This document shows positions 8,365 through 16,180 of a stretch of 64,000 nt of DNA, piece by piece. Each line of letters starts with the position of its first letter. Position 1 is the first letter of the stretch. Position numbers and translations under genes: made by a program. The DNA lies in assembly GCF_003952265.1 (NCBI RefSeq), contig NZ_CP034438.1, positions 248,001-312,000 of the forward strand, written 5' to 3'. The notes under the pieces were generated by a model. That model did not search any database and had not been told where the DNA came from. It saw only the letters and a program-made list of their open reading frames with translations. The stretch comes from Flaviflexus salsibiostraticola. Its GTDB lineage: Bacteria > Actinomycetota > Actinomycetes > Actinomycetales > Actinomycetaceae.

Positions 8365-9009
8365 TCATTTGAGGATGTAGATGATGAAGAAGAGGGCGAT
8401 CCAGATGACGTCGACGAAGTGCCAGTAGTAGGAGGTGACGACCGCCGTCGAGGCCTCCTGATGACCGAAGCGCTTCGTGAGCCGCGCGCGGCCGACGATG
8501 AGGAGGAAAGCGACAAGGCCGCCGGCGACGTGGATGGCATGGAAGCCTGTCGTGATGTAGAAGACGGAGCCGTAGGAGTCCGATGAGATCGTCACCCCGT
8601 GCGCGACCAGCTCGGCGTACTCGAAGATCTGGAGTGAGATGAAGATGGCGCCCAGGATGAAGGACAGCATGTACCACTCGGTCATGCCCCACCGCCGCAC
8701 GTCGAGCAGGCTTCCATCGCGGCGCGCGATGAGCTTCTCGGCCTTCCACACACCGAACTGGCACGTGATCGACGATGTCATGAGGATCAGCGTGTTGACC
8801 GCTGCGAACGGCACGTTGAGGACGTCAGCCGACTCGCTCCACACCGCCTGGCCCGCGACGGACCGGTGGGTGAAATACATGGCGAAGAGCCCTGCGAAGA
8901 ACATCAGCTCGCTGGACAGCCAGACGATGATACCGACGGACAGGGTGTTGGGACGCGTAATCTGTGGCGCACGAGGGGCAGCCGAGGTTGCTGTACTCAC
9001 AGTCGACAT
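8365..9009 (-). CDS. ctaE: Cytochrome c oxidase subunit III
   Basis: A 214-residue integral membrane protein with five hydrophobic helices and the family signature at the start of the membrane part ([14 protein letters not shown], about residues 29-42). The C-terminal end [20 protein letters not shown] is the classical subunit III close. It is the first gene of the leftward ctaE-qcrC-qcrA-qcrB operon, the standard actinobacterial arrangement that encodes most of the bc1-aa3 supercomplex; subunit I lies at the left edge of the window on the other strand. The ATG at 9009 follows a T-rich leader with only a weak GAGAC ribosome site. Confidence 0.97.
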   Translation of the reverse strand: MSTVSTATSAAPRAPQITRPNTLSVGIIVWLSSELMFFAGLFAMYFTHRSVAGQAVWSESADVLNVPFAAVNTLILMTSSITCQFGVWKAEKLIARRDGSLLDVRRWGMTEWYMLSFILGAIFISLQIFEYAELVAHGVTISSDSYGSVFYITTGFHAIHVAGGLVAFLLIVGRARLTKRFGHQEASTAVVTSYYWHFVDVIWIALFFIIYILK

Positions 9010-9042
9010 TATGTCTCAAAAAACTCTGAACGTCTGCTTTTT

Positions 9043-9060
9043 CTAGGCTAAAGGTCCTAG
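9043..9060. repeat. CTAGG-N8-CCTAG inverted repeat in the ctaE / receiver-gene intergenic region
   Basis: The 286 bases between ctaE and the divergent gene at 9296 hold no convincing gene. They contain this small palindrome 34 bases before the ctaE start. CTAG is otherwise sparse in the window, so two flanking copies are notable. A role as operator is inference. Confidence 0.25.
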
Positions 9061-9295
9061 ATCGGGGTGATATGTCCCATTCTTCCGGTCGCGTGACAGT
9101 GTGATTCGTCGCGGCACCGCTGGATTTCCGCGGCGAGTCATGATGGCGGTCCACTCCGGGCAATTCCACCGGTGGTGTGTCGCCGCTCAGCCACTCCTCA
9201 GGCGCGTCGCCGGCCGGGGCGGACCGGCCATGGGATTGAGCCCGCTTCGCGATAGTATGACCCCTGTATATACCCAGTTCTGGATGGAGGACAGC

Positions 9296-9730
9296 ATGTC
9301 GGATCTCGTACGATCTCAGGATGCCGAGGTCGCACAGGCGAATACTGCCGCGAAGATCATGGTCTACAGCGACGACCGGTCGACGCGCGCGGAGGTGCGG
9401 ACGGCCGTTGGTCGCCGGCCCGGCAAGGGAGCGCCGACAGTCGAGTGGTTCGAGGCCGCGACCGAATTCGGTGTGCTCGACCTCCTCGAGCAGGAGGTCT
9501 TCGACCTCCTCATCCTCGACGGCGAAGCCGCCAAGGTCGGCGGCATGGGCCTTGCGAAGCAGCTAAAGGATGAGGTCCAGAACTGTCCGCCGATCCTTCT
9601 CCTCATCGCGCGCCCGCAGGACGAATGGCTCGGCCGCTGGTCGCTGGCGGATTCGATGACGACCTTCCCCATCAACCCCCGCGATATCCAGCAGAAGGTC
9701 ACCACGCTCCTCGGGGCGCGCGCACGATGA
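9296..9730 (+). CDS. Receiver-like protein translationally coupled to trpD
   Basis: A 144-residue protein with a response-regulator receiver-like fold: an early acidic patch (VYSDDRS), a beta-3 strand ending in the candidate phospho-acceptor in DLLILDGEA, and a late beta strand (PPILLLIA). No DNA-binding domain follows. The conserved Lys-Pro near the end is replaced by FPINP, so it may not be a standard phosphorylated receiver. The start at 9296 has GGAGG five bases upstream; the longer frame has no ribosome site. Its stop overlaps the trpD start as ATGA, which suggests a linked function or dosage. The specific role is unknown. Confidence 0.75.
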   Translation: MSDLVRSQDAEVAQANTAAKIMVYSDDRSTRAEVRTAVGRRPGKGAPTVEWFEAATEFGVLDLLEQEVFDLLILDGEAAKVGGMGLAKQLKDEVQNCPPILLLIARPQDEWLGRWSLADSMTTFPINPRDIQQKVTTLLGARAR

Positions 9731-10779
9731 GCGGACGGACCTGGTCCGATCTCATCTCCCGCCTCATCCAGGGCGAGGACCTCGATCGTTCGGACACGGC
9801 CTGGGCGATGGACGAGGTGATGTCGGGGCTGACCTCCCCGGTCATCCTCGCCGGCTTCCTCACGGCGCTCGCCACGAAGGGCGAGACGGTCGATGAGCTG
9901 CGAGGCCTGGCGGACGCGATGCTCGCCCACGCCACGCCCGTCGCGATCGACGGCGACACGCTCGATATCGTCGGCACGGGTGGCGACCGACTGAAGACGG
10001 TCAACATTTCGACGATGTCGTCCCTCGTCATTGCGGCCGCAGGCGTCAAGGTGGTCAAGCACGGCAACCGCGCCTCGTCCTCGTCCTCGGGCTCCGCTGA
10101 CTGCCTCGAGGCCCTCGGCGTCGACCTCAACCTGCCGAAGGAGCGGGTGATCGACAACTTCCACGAGCTCGGCATCACCTTCCTCTTCGCCAACCTCTTC
10201 CACCCGTCGATGAGGCACGCGGCCGTGGCGCGCCGGGAGCTCGCCGTCGGCACGGCGTTCAACGTGCTCGGCCCGCTCACGAACCCGGCGCGGCCCCGCT
10301 CGGGCGCCATCGGCGTCTCGAGCGCCCGACATGCGCCCATCGTCGCCGGCGTGCTCGCCGAGCGAGGAAACTCCGCCCTCATCTTCAGGGGCGCCAATGC
10401 GATGGATGAGCTGAGCGCAGTCAGCACCAACCAGGTGTGGGAGGTGCGGGACGGTGAGATCTCGTACTCGGAGATTGACGCGGTCGCGGACCTGGGTCTG
10501 GCGCCGGCGACGGTCGACGACCTGCTCGGCGATGACGCCGCCTACAACGCCGGAGTGGCGCGCAGCGTGCTCGGCGGTGAGAGCGGTGCGGTTCGCGAGG
10601 CCGTCCTCCTCAACACCGCCGGCGCCCTGGTCGCACACGGCCGGCTGCCGGGTATCGAGCCCGCCTCCGGTTCTCTCATCGAGCGCCTTCGCCGCGGAGT
10701 CGACATCGCGGCAGAGACCATTGACTCCGGCCGAGCATCCGACCTGCTCACGCGTTGGGTTGGGCTGTCGCGCGGCTGA
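9727..10779 (+). CDS. trpD: Anthranilate phosphoribosyltransferase
   Basis: A 350-residue enzyme that joins anthranilate to phosphoribosyl pyrophosphate in tryptophan synthesis. The PRPP-binding signature GTGGDRLKTVNIST (about residues 81-94) and the KHGNRASSSSSGSADCLEALG stretch, in two overlapping parts, identify it (the usual family form is KHGNRAxSSxxGsaD). It stands apart from the rest of the trp genes, beside the bc1-aa3 operon, as in Mycobacterium and Streptomyces. The ATG overlaps the preceding receiver-like gene by four bases. A bidirectional terminator follows. Confidence 0.96.
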   Translation: MSGRTWSDLISRLIQGEDLDRSDTAWAMDEVMSGLTSPVILAGFLTALATKGETVDELRGLADAMLAHATPVAIDGDTLDIVGTGGDRLKTVNISTMSSLVIAAAGVKVVKHGNRASSSSSGSADCLEALGVDLNLPKERVIDNFHELGITFLFANLFHPSMRHAAVARRELAVGTAFNVLGPLTNPARPRSGAIGVSSARHAPIVAGVLAERGNSALIFRGANAMDELSAVSTNQVWEVRDGEISYSEIDAVADLGLAPATVDDLLGDDAAYNAGVARSVLGGESGAVREAVLLNTAGALVAHGRLPGIEPASGSLIERLRRGVDIAAETIDSGRASDLLTRWVGLSRG

Positions 10780-10802
10780 CGGGCACCGAAGATTCAACCA
10801 AA

Positions 10803-10838
10803 GAGGAGGGCTGGCAGCTGAGGCTGCCAGCCCTCCTC
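10803..10838. terminator. Bidirectional terminator between trpD and the Lrp-type gene
   Basis: A perfect 15-bp stem (10803-10817 with 10824-10838) and 6-base loop between convergent genes. Neither side has a strong T run. Confidence 0.7.
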
Positions 10839-10865
10839 ACGTCACGGGAATGCCGTCTGTGCGGT

Positions 10866-11144
10866 TCAGTCGAGACCGATGTGGAAAGCGGCCTCGAGGT
10901 CATGCTGGGAGTAGGCGCGGAAGGCGATGTAGGTCGTCGTGTCGTGGACGCCCTCAACCTTGCCCATCTTGTCCGCGATGACGTCGGCGAGCTTCTCGTG
11001 GTCCGAGACGCGAACCATGGCGACAAGATCTCGATCGCCGGTGACCGAGTAGACCTCGGAGACACCCTTGATCTGGGTGATCCCTTCCGCGACCTCCGGG
11101 ATCCGGCTGCTATCGGCGTTGATGAGCACAATTGCTGTCAGCAT
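10866..11144 (-). CDS. Stand-alone Lrp/AsnC ligand-binding (RAM) domain protein
   Basis: A 92-residue protein consisting only of the alpha-beta effector-binding domain of Lrp/AsnC regulators: MLTAIVLINADSSRIPEVAE opens the first strand, then VYSVTGDRDLVAMVRV and a C-terminal helix-strand pair. The helix-turn-helix half is absent, so it probably binds a small molecule and may pair with a full-length regulator. Such short proteins are common next to trpD in actinobacteria. ATG at 11144 has AAAGGA six bases upstream. Confidence 0.88.
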   Translation of the reverse strand: MLTAIVLINADSSRIPEVAEGITQIKGVSEVYSVTGDRDLVAMVRVSDHEKLADVIADKMGKVEGVHDTTTYIAFRAYSQHDLEAAFHIGLD

Positions 11145-11201
11145 GACACGTCCTTTCCTCAATAGGCCTAGCTTACGCTCTTCAGGGGCGGCGCCGAGGC
11201 G

Positions 11202-12926
11202 CTAGCGAGCGACGTCGATCCGGTGCCGCTGCGCCGAGGAGCGGGGGATGGCGAGGGACGTCGCGGGCGAGCTGAGGAGGCGCGTGCCGGGGGAGAAGAC
11301 CCAGCCGTAGAGCAGCTCCATCTCCTCGACGGGTGCCGCCCCGCAGGCGACCGTCGGCTCGTCGACTGAAGGAGTCGATGCGGCCAGGGCCTCCGCGACC
11401 CCGACAACCTCGTGGATGCCTGGGGCTACGGCCGTGCCGACCAGCCGGCCCCAGCGGACGATGATGATCTCCCAGCCGTGTTCGGTTGGCTTCGCGGCGC
11501 GCAGCTCAGCCGTACCTGCAAGGAGTGAGAGTCTCTCCCTGCGGGCGGCGGTCGTCACGAGGGCGGACAGGCGGTCCCGTTCATCGGCCGCGCGTTCGAA
11601 CTCCTCTCGAGATGACATCTGGCGGAGGTTCTCCATCGTGTGCGCGACCGCATCGTCGACGAGGCCGGACAGCACCGTGCGGGCGATGGTGAGCGCCTCC
11701 TGTGGCTCGCCGCTCACGCACGGGCCCGAGCACCGTCCCATCTCGAGGAGGGAGCAGGCGCGGAACTGCGGGGACGGCATGAGCGGCAGGCGGCTCGTGC
11801 ACGTGCGCACCCGCGAGGTCCGCTCGAGCAGGTCCTTCGCCTTCTTCGCCGCCTTCATCGTCGTGAATGGGCCGAGCGAGGCCGCCATGTCCTCGGCCGC
11901 GACGGAGCGGACGATCGACAGCCGGGGGTGGGGCTCGTTCGTGAGGACGAGCCACGGACGTTTGTCGGGGCGCTTCGACCGGCGGTTGTACGGGGGGTCG
12001 AAGGACTGGATGGCGCGCAGCTCATGGACCTGGGACTCAAGGCGTGTCGCTGTCGGCGTTGCCTCGACGCGGACGGCGAGGTCGACCATCTCCGCGATCC
12101 GGCGGCGCTTCTCGGCCGCAGTGAAGTACTGGCGGACGCGCCGATAAACGTTGACCGAGGTGCCCACGTACAGGACGTCTCCGGAGGGTCCGATGAAGCG
12201 ATAGACGCCGGGGGACCGGGGGAGGCCATCGGCGAGGTTCGCCTTGAGGCGCCGGCGGTACGGGACCGGGTCGGTGACGGTCTTGAGGTCCTCGAGATGG
12301 CTGACGCCCAGCGGGCCGAGCCTGCCGAGCATGAACTGGAGGAGCTCCTCGGTCGCCCTCGCATCGTCGAGAGCGCGGTGTGTCGGTGCGACGTCGGTGC
12401 CGATGACCCGGGCGAGGGTGCCGAGCTTGTAGTTCGGTGTCTCGTCCTTCGTGATCGTCCGCCTCGCCAGCTGGACCGTATCGAGCGTCATGACCGTCGG
12501 GAACGGCAGGGCAAGAGCGGCGGCCGCCGCCTTGAGATGCCCGACATCGAAGCGGGCATTGTGGGCGACGAGCACAGTATCGGGTGCGTTCCCGACGAAC
12601 TCGAAGAACGCGGGCAGCACCTGCGCGATCCGGGGCGCCTCCATGACCATGGCCGTCGTGATCCCGGTGAGGACGGTGATGTAGGGCGGGATTGGCTGGT
12701 TCGGGTTGACGAGGGTGGCGAACTCCCCGACGACTTCACCGCCGATCGACTTGACGGCCCCGATCTCGGTGATCTCCTCCGCGCCGGGGCGACCACCCGT
12801 CGTCTCGAGGTCGACGACGACGAACGTGACGCCGCGCAGGTCGGTGCCCAGATCGCTGAACGACATCTGGACATCGACGCCCTCCGGCGCGCGTCTGGCA
12901 TCCTCAAGGAGGAGCCTTCCTGCCAC
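11202..12926 (-). CDS. DEDDh exonuclease fused to a UvrC-like GIY-YIG nuclease region
   Basis: A 574-residue two-part nuclease. Residues about 32-195 are a DnaQ-type 3'-5' exonuclease with DEDDh residues visible: VVVDLETTGG (D39, E41), VAHNARFDVGHL, and THRALDDARAT. Residues about 235-330 resemble the UvrC/Cho GIY-YIG nuclease (PGVYRFIGPSG, then LYVGTSVNVYRR). Beyond this is a UvrC-like segment with CSLLEMGRCSGPCV. The same fusion is known next to trpD in mycobacteria (Rv2191 type); it is thought to act in DNA repair. The GTG start at 12926 shares one base with the stop of the upstream gene (TAGTG). Confidence 0.9.
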   Translation of the reverse strand: MAGRLLLEDARRAPEGVDVQMSFSDLGTDLRGVTFVVVDLETTGGRPGAEEITEIGAVKSIGGEVVGEFATLVNPNQPIPPYITVLTGITTAMVMEAPRIAQVLPAFFEFVGNAPDTVLVAHNARFDVGHLKAAAAALALPFPTVMTLDTVQLARRTITKDETPNYKLGTLARVIGTDVAPTHRALDDARATEELLQFMLGRLGPLGVSHLEDLKTVTDPVPYRRRLKANLADGLPRSPGVYRFIGPSGDVLYVGTSVNVYRRVRQYFTAAEKRRRIAEMVDLAVRVEATPTATRLESQVHELRAIQSFDPPYNRRSKRPDKRPWLVLTNEPHPRLSIVRSVAAEDMAASLGPFTTMKAAKKAKDLLERTSRVRTCTSRLPLMPSPQFRACSLLEMGRCSGPCVSGEPQEALTIARTVLSGLVDDAVAHTMENLRQMSSREEFERAADERDRLSALVTTAARRERLSLLAGTAELRAAKPTEHGWEIIIVRWGRLVGTAVAPGIHEVVGVAEALAASTPSVDEPTVACGAAPVEEMELLYGWVFSPGTRLLSSPATSLAIPRSSAQRHRIDVAR

Positions 12927-13348
12927 TACACCCTCATCCCATCGTCATCATCGCTGCCGGTCGCGTAGGAGATGATCCAGGCGACCGCCGCCGCGGCCGC
13001 GGCGACAACGACAACGATAAACATCGTCGGTGACAGAGTGATGATCGAAACCTCGGACAGGATGATGAGCGCGACGCTGACCACGACGACGGTGATGAGA
13101 GTCTTCTCGAGGGGCGTGGCGAAAGCGGGCCCCTGCGCCGCATATGTGGACTCGAGCACGTCGTCGGCGGCCTCCGGGGCCTCGTCGTCGAGCTCACCCT
13201 GCACCCAATCGCGCGGTCCCGCAGCCTCAGGTTGGCGCGGCTCCTGGAAGATCGGCTGATTCCCGCGGTTCCACGCGTCGCCCATCTCCGCGGCGTAGCG
13301 CTCCCAATCGGTGTCGTCGCCCTGTCCATCTTTATCGTCCGGAGCCAT
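12926..13348 (-). CDS. Hypothetical protein with two C-terminal membrane helices
   Basis: A 140-residue protein. The first 75 residues are hydrophilic and acidic with one Trp-rich patch (DWERYAAEMGDAWNRGNQP). Two adjacent hydrophobic helices follow (about 79-100 and 104-127) and the end is SDDDDGMRV. It is presumably a small inner-membrane protein with a cytoplasmic N-terminus. The ATG at 13348 has GGAAG five bases upstream. Its TAG shares a base with the GTG of the exonuclease/GIY-YIG gene, so the pair is coupled. Unknown family. Confidence 0.75.
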   Translation of the reverse strand: MAPDDKDGQGDDTDWERYAAEMGDAWNRGNQPIFQEPRQPEAAGPRDWVQGELDDEAPEAADDVLESTYAAQGPAFATPLEKTLITVVVVSVALIILSEVSIITLSPTMFIVVVVAAAAAAVAWIISYATGSDDDDGMRV

Positions 13349-13407
13349 GCTTCCGATGATAAGCCAGATAGAGTGGGCATCGTATTGTCCAGATTGGAAG
13401 GTTAATC

Positions 13408-14619
13408 ATGGCCCTCAACCGTGTCGCAATCCTGACCGCCGGTGGTTTCGCACCGTGCCTCTCCTCCGCCGTCGGCGGACTCATCGAGCGCTACAGCGAG
13501 CTCGACCCCGAGATCGAGATCATCGGCTACCAGTACGGCTACCACGGCCTGCTGACCGGCAACAAGATTGTCTTTGATGCGGAGGCCCGCGCCAACGCAG
13601 GCCGTCTCCACAACTTCGGCGGATCCCCGATCGGCAACTCCCGCGTCAAGCTCACCAACGTCGATGACCTCGTCAACCGCGGCCTCGTTGACGAGGGCCA
13701 GAACCCGCTCGAGGTCGCTGCCGAGCGCCTGCGTGCGGACGGTGTCGATGTCCTCCACACGATCGGCGGCGATGACACCAACACGACGGCTGCCGATCTC
13801 GCGGCCTACCTGCACGAGCACCAGTACGAGCTGACGGTCGTCGGGCTTCCGAAGACGATCGACAACGACATCATCCCGATTGCCCAGTCCCTCGGCGCAC
13901 TGACGGCCGCTGAAGAGTCGGCTGAGTTCGCGATCAACATCATCGGTGAGCACCGCTCCTCGCCCCGCATGCTCATCATCCACGAGGTCATGGGGCGCCA
14001 CTGCGGTTACCTGACAGCCAAGGCCGCCGCGGATTACCGCGCCTGGGTCGATCAGCAGGAATGGGTGCCGTCCGCTGGTCTCATGAAGGAGCGCTGGGAC
14101 ATCCACGCGGTCTACCTTCCGGAGATGGACATCGACTTCGCGACCGAGGTCGAGCGCCTGCGCGGCATCATGGATGAGTACGGCAACGTCAACATCTTCC
14201 TCTCGGAGGGTGCGGGCGTCGACGAGATCGTCGAAGAGCTCGAGGCGTCCGGCGAGGAGGTCCCGCGCGACCCCTTCGGCCACGTCAAGCTCGACATGAT
14301 CAACCCGGGCAAGTGGTTCGCCGACAAGTTCTCCGAGCGCCTCGGCGCCGAGAAGGTCATGGTCCAGAAGTCCGGCTACTACTCCCGCGCGTCGCGGGCC
14401 CGCAGCGAGGATCTCCACCTCATCAAGGGTATGGTCGATTACGCCGTCGAGTCCGCCCTGCGCGGCCAGTCCGGCGTCGTCGGTCACGACGAGGAGGACG
14501 GCAACAAGCTCAAGGCGATCGACTTCTCCCGCATCGCCGGCGGCAAAGCATTCAACATGTTCGTCCCGTGGTTCGAGGATGTCATGGCATCGATCGGCCA
14601 GCCCCTCAAGGCCGACTAG
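13408..14619 (+). CDS. pfp: Pyrophosphate-dependent 6-phosphofructokinase
   Basis: A 403-residue glycolytic enzyme that reversibly phosphorylates fructose 6-phosphate. It uses PPi rather than ATP, as judged from two diagnostic sites: GGDDTN (about residues 120-125), where the second Asp replaces the Gly of ATP enzymes, and PKTIDND (148-154), where Lys replaces the usual Gly. Other family blocks include MGRHCGY and an active-site region around EMDIDF. GGAAGG sits six bases before the ATG. It stands divergently from the two-helix membrane protein. PPi use is inferred from these residues, not proven. Confidence 0.94.
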   Translation: MALNRVAILTAGGFAPCLSSAVGGLIERYSELDPEIEIIGYQYGYHGLLTGNKIVFDAEARANAGRLHNFGGSPIGNSRVKLTNVDDLVNRGLVDEGQNPLEVAAERLRADGVDVLHTIGGDDTNTTAADLAAYLHEHQYELTVVGLPKTIDNDIIPIAQSLGALTAAEESAEFAINIIGEHRSSPRMLIIHEVMGRHCGYLTAKAAADYRAWVDQQEWVPSAGLMKERWDIHAVYLPEMDIDFATEVERLRGIMDEYGNVNIFLSEGAGVDEIVEELEASGEEVPRDPFGHVKLDMINPGKWFADKFSERLGAEKVMVQKSGYYSRASRARSEDLHLIKGMVDYAVESALRGQSGVVGHDEEDGNKLKAIDFSRIAGGKAFNMFVPWFEDVMASIGQPLKAD

Positions 14620-14666
14620 TGAGGGACCGCGTGGCGGCCGCACTCCGCCGCGCGGGCCCCGTGGAT

Positions 14667-14672
14667 TAGGAT
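14667..14672 (+). promoter_or_regulatory. -10 hexamer for a leaderless DAHP synthase mRNA
   Basis: TAGGAT ends seven bases before the GTG at 14680, the spacing expected if transcription begins at the start codon. Confidence 0.45.
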
Positions 14673-14679
14673 CAAGTCT

Positions 14680-16053
14680 GTGTCTGAACGTGAAATGGAT
14701 ATGTACCGTTCGCTCGAGCATTGGCGCGAGCTGCCTGCCAAGCACCAGCCCGCCTGGCCCGACCCCGACGAGGTGCGCCGCGCCGCCGTCTATCTGAGGT
14801 CGATGCCGCCGCTCGTCTTCGCGGGCGAGGCCGATACCCTCAAGGCGGAGATCGCGAAGGCCGGCCGTGGCGAGGCCTTCATCCTCCAGGGTGGTGACTG
14901 CGCGGAGACCTTCGCCGATTCCGTCTCGGCGAACAGGATCCGCGCAAAGATCCAGACGATCCTTCAGATGGCGATCGTGCTCACGTACGGTGCCGCCCTG
15001 CCGATCGTCAAGATCGGCAGGATGGCGGGCCAGTATGCGAAGCCCCGCTCGAATCCGATGGAGACGAGGGACGGCGTCGAGCTGCCCGCGTACATGGGCG
15101 ACGCGGTCAACGGACACGACTTCACCCCGGAGGATCGCATTCCCGATCCCCAGCGGATGATCGATGCCTACCACCGCTCCGCGACGACCCTCAATCTCAT
15201 CCGTGCCTTCACGGGTGGCGGCTTCGCCGACATGTCGGAGGTGCACGCCTGGAATAAGGGCTTCACGGAGAACCCGGCCTACAAGAAGTACGAGACGATC
15301 GCGGCTGATATCGATTGGGCGCTGCGTTTTATGAAGGCCGCCGGCATCGATTCCCCCGCGGTTCGGACCGTCGACATGTACTCGTCGCACGAGGCTCTCC
15401 TGCTCGAATACGAGAATGCGATGACCCGCATCGACCAGCGCACCTCGGAGCCGTACAACACCTCCGCACACTTCCTGTGGATCGGTGAGCGGACGAGGGA
15501 GTGGGACGGCGCCCACGTCGACCTGCTGTCGCGGGTGCGCAACCCGATCGGCGTCAAGCTCGGTCCGACGAGCACCGTCGACGATGCTCTCCGCCTCATG
15601 GATAAGCTCAATCCGGACGGTGAGGAGGGTCGCCTCACCTTCATCACCCGCCTCGGTGCCTCCCAGATTCGGGATCTTCTTCCCAGCCTCGTTGAGGGCG
15701 TGACGAAGGATGGGCGTCCCGTCACGTGGGTGACCGACCCGATGCACGGGAACACGATCACGGCGACGAACGGCTACAAGACCAGGCGGATGGAGGACGT
15801 CGTCGACGAGGTCCAGGGCTTCTTCGAGGTCCACAACGCTCTGGGTACGGTTCCGGGGGGCGTCCACATCGAGCTGACGGGAGACTCCGTCACGGAGGTT
15901 CTCGGCGGTTCGGAGGAGCTGTCGGAGGAGATCCTCTCCCAGCGCTACGAGACGCTCGTCGATCCGCGACTCAACCATGGCCAGTCGCTCGAGCTCGCGT
16001 TCCTCGTCTCTCAGATGCTGAGGGCGCGGACCAGCGGGCAGCCCTGCGAGTAG
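14680..16053 (+). CDS. aroG: 3-deoxy-7-phosphoheptulonate synthase, class II
   Basis: A 457-residue enzyme that condenses erythrose 4-phosphate with phosphoenolpyruvate, the first step of the shikimate pathway. Class II (plant/actinobacterial) features are clear: the metal-site cysteine in FILQGGDCAETFAD (about residues 67-80), GRMAGQYAKPRS, the HFLWIGERTR block, and the C-terminal VTWVTDPMHGNTI. The gene feeds tryptophan, tyrosine and phenylalanine synthesis; trpD is 4 kb away. The start is GTG at 14680, with a TAGGAT -10 seven bases upstream suggesting a leaderless transcript. Confidence 0.97.
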   Translation: MSEREMDMYRSLEHWRELPAKHQPAWPDPDEVRRAAVYLRSMPPLVFAGEADTLKAEIAKAGRGEAFILQGGDCAETFADSVSANRIRAKIQTILQMAIVLTYGAALPIVKIGRMAGQYAKPRSNPMETRDGVELPAYMGDAVNGHDFTPEDRIPDPQRMIDAYHRSATTLNLIRAFTGGGFADMSEVHAWNKGFTENPAYKKYETIAADIDWALRFMKAAGIDSPAVRTVDMYSSHEALLLEYENAMTRIDQRTSEPYNTSAHFLWIGERTREWDGAHVDLLSRVRNPIGVKLGPTSTVDDALRLMDKLNPDGEEGRLTFITRLGASQIRDLLPSLVEGVTKDGRPVTWVTDPMHGNTITATNGYKTRRMEDVVDEVQGFFEVHNALGTVPGGVHIELTGDSVTEVLGGSEELSEEILSQRYETLVDPRLNHGQSLELAFLVSQMLRARTSGQPCE

Positions 16054-16067
16054 TCACATTAAAACGG

Positions 16068-16095
16068 TGGAGGGTCGGCAAGAGCCGGCCCTCCA
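16068..16095. terminator. Terminator after DAHP synthase
   Basis: A 12-bp stem (16068-16079 with 16084-16095, one G:U pair) and 4-base loop lie between convergent aroG and the kinase gene. The downstream side is mildly T-rich. Confidence 0.65.
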
Positions 16096-16180
16096 TTCGT
16101 TGTCAGCGCGTCTGGACCGCTCAGGGGCATGTCCGCGCGGTGTGAGAACGTGCCGCTGAAGCGTGTGAGCGGGTGGCGAC

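Noticed and set aside
9364..10797. A 477-codon minus-strand frame opposite the receiver-like gene and trpD
   Set aside because: Same antisense pattern; trpD motifs and the ATGA coupling support the plus strand.
13402..15978. An 858-codon minus-strand open frame opposite pfp and DAHP synthase
   Set aside because: It spans two clear genes on the other strand and its composition (Asp/Arg/Val/Gly) is that of complementary coding sequence.
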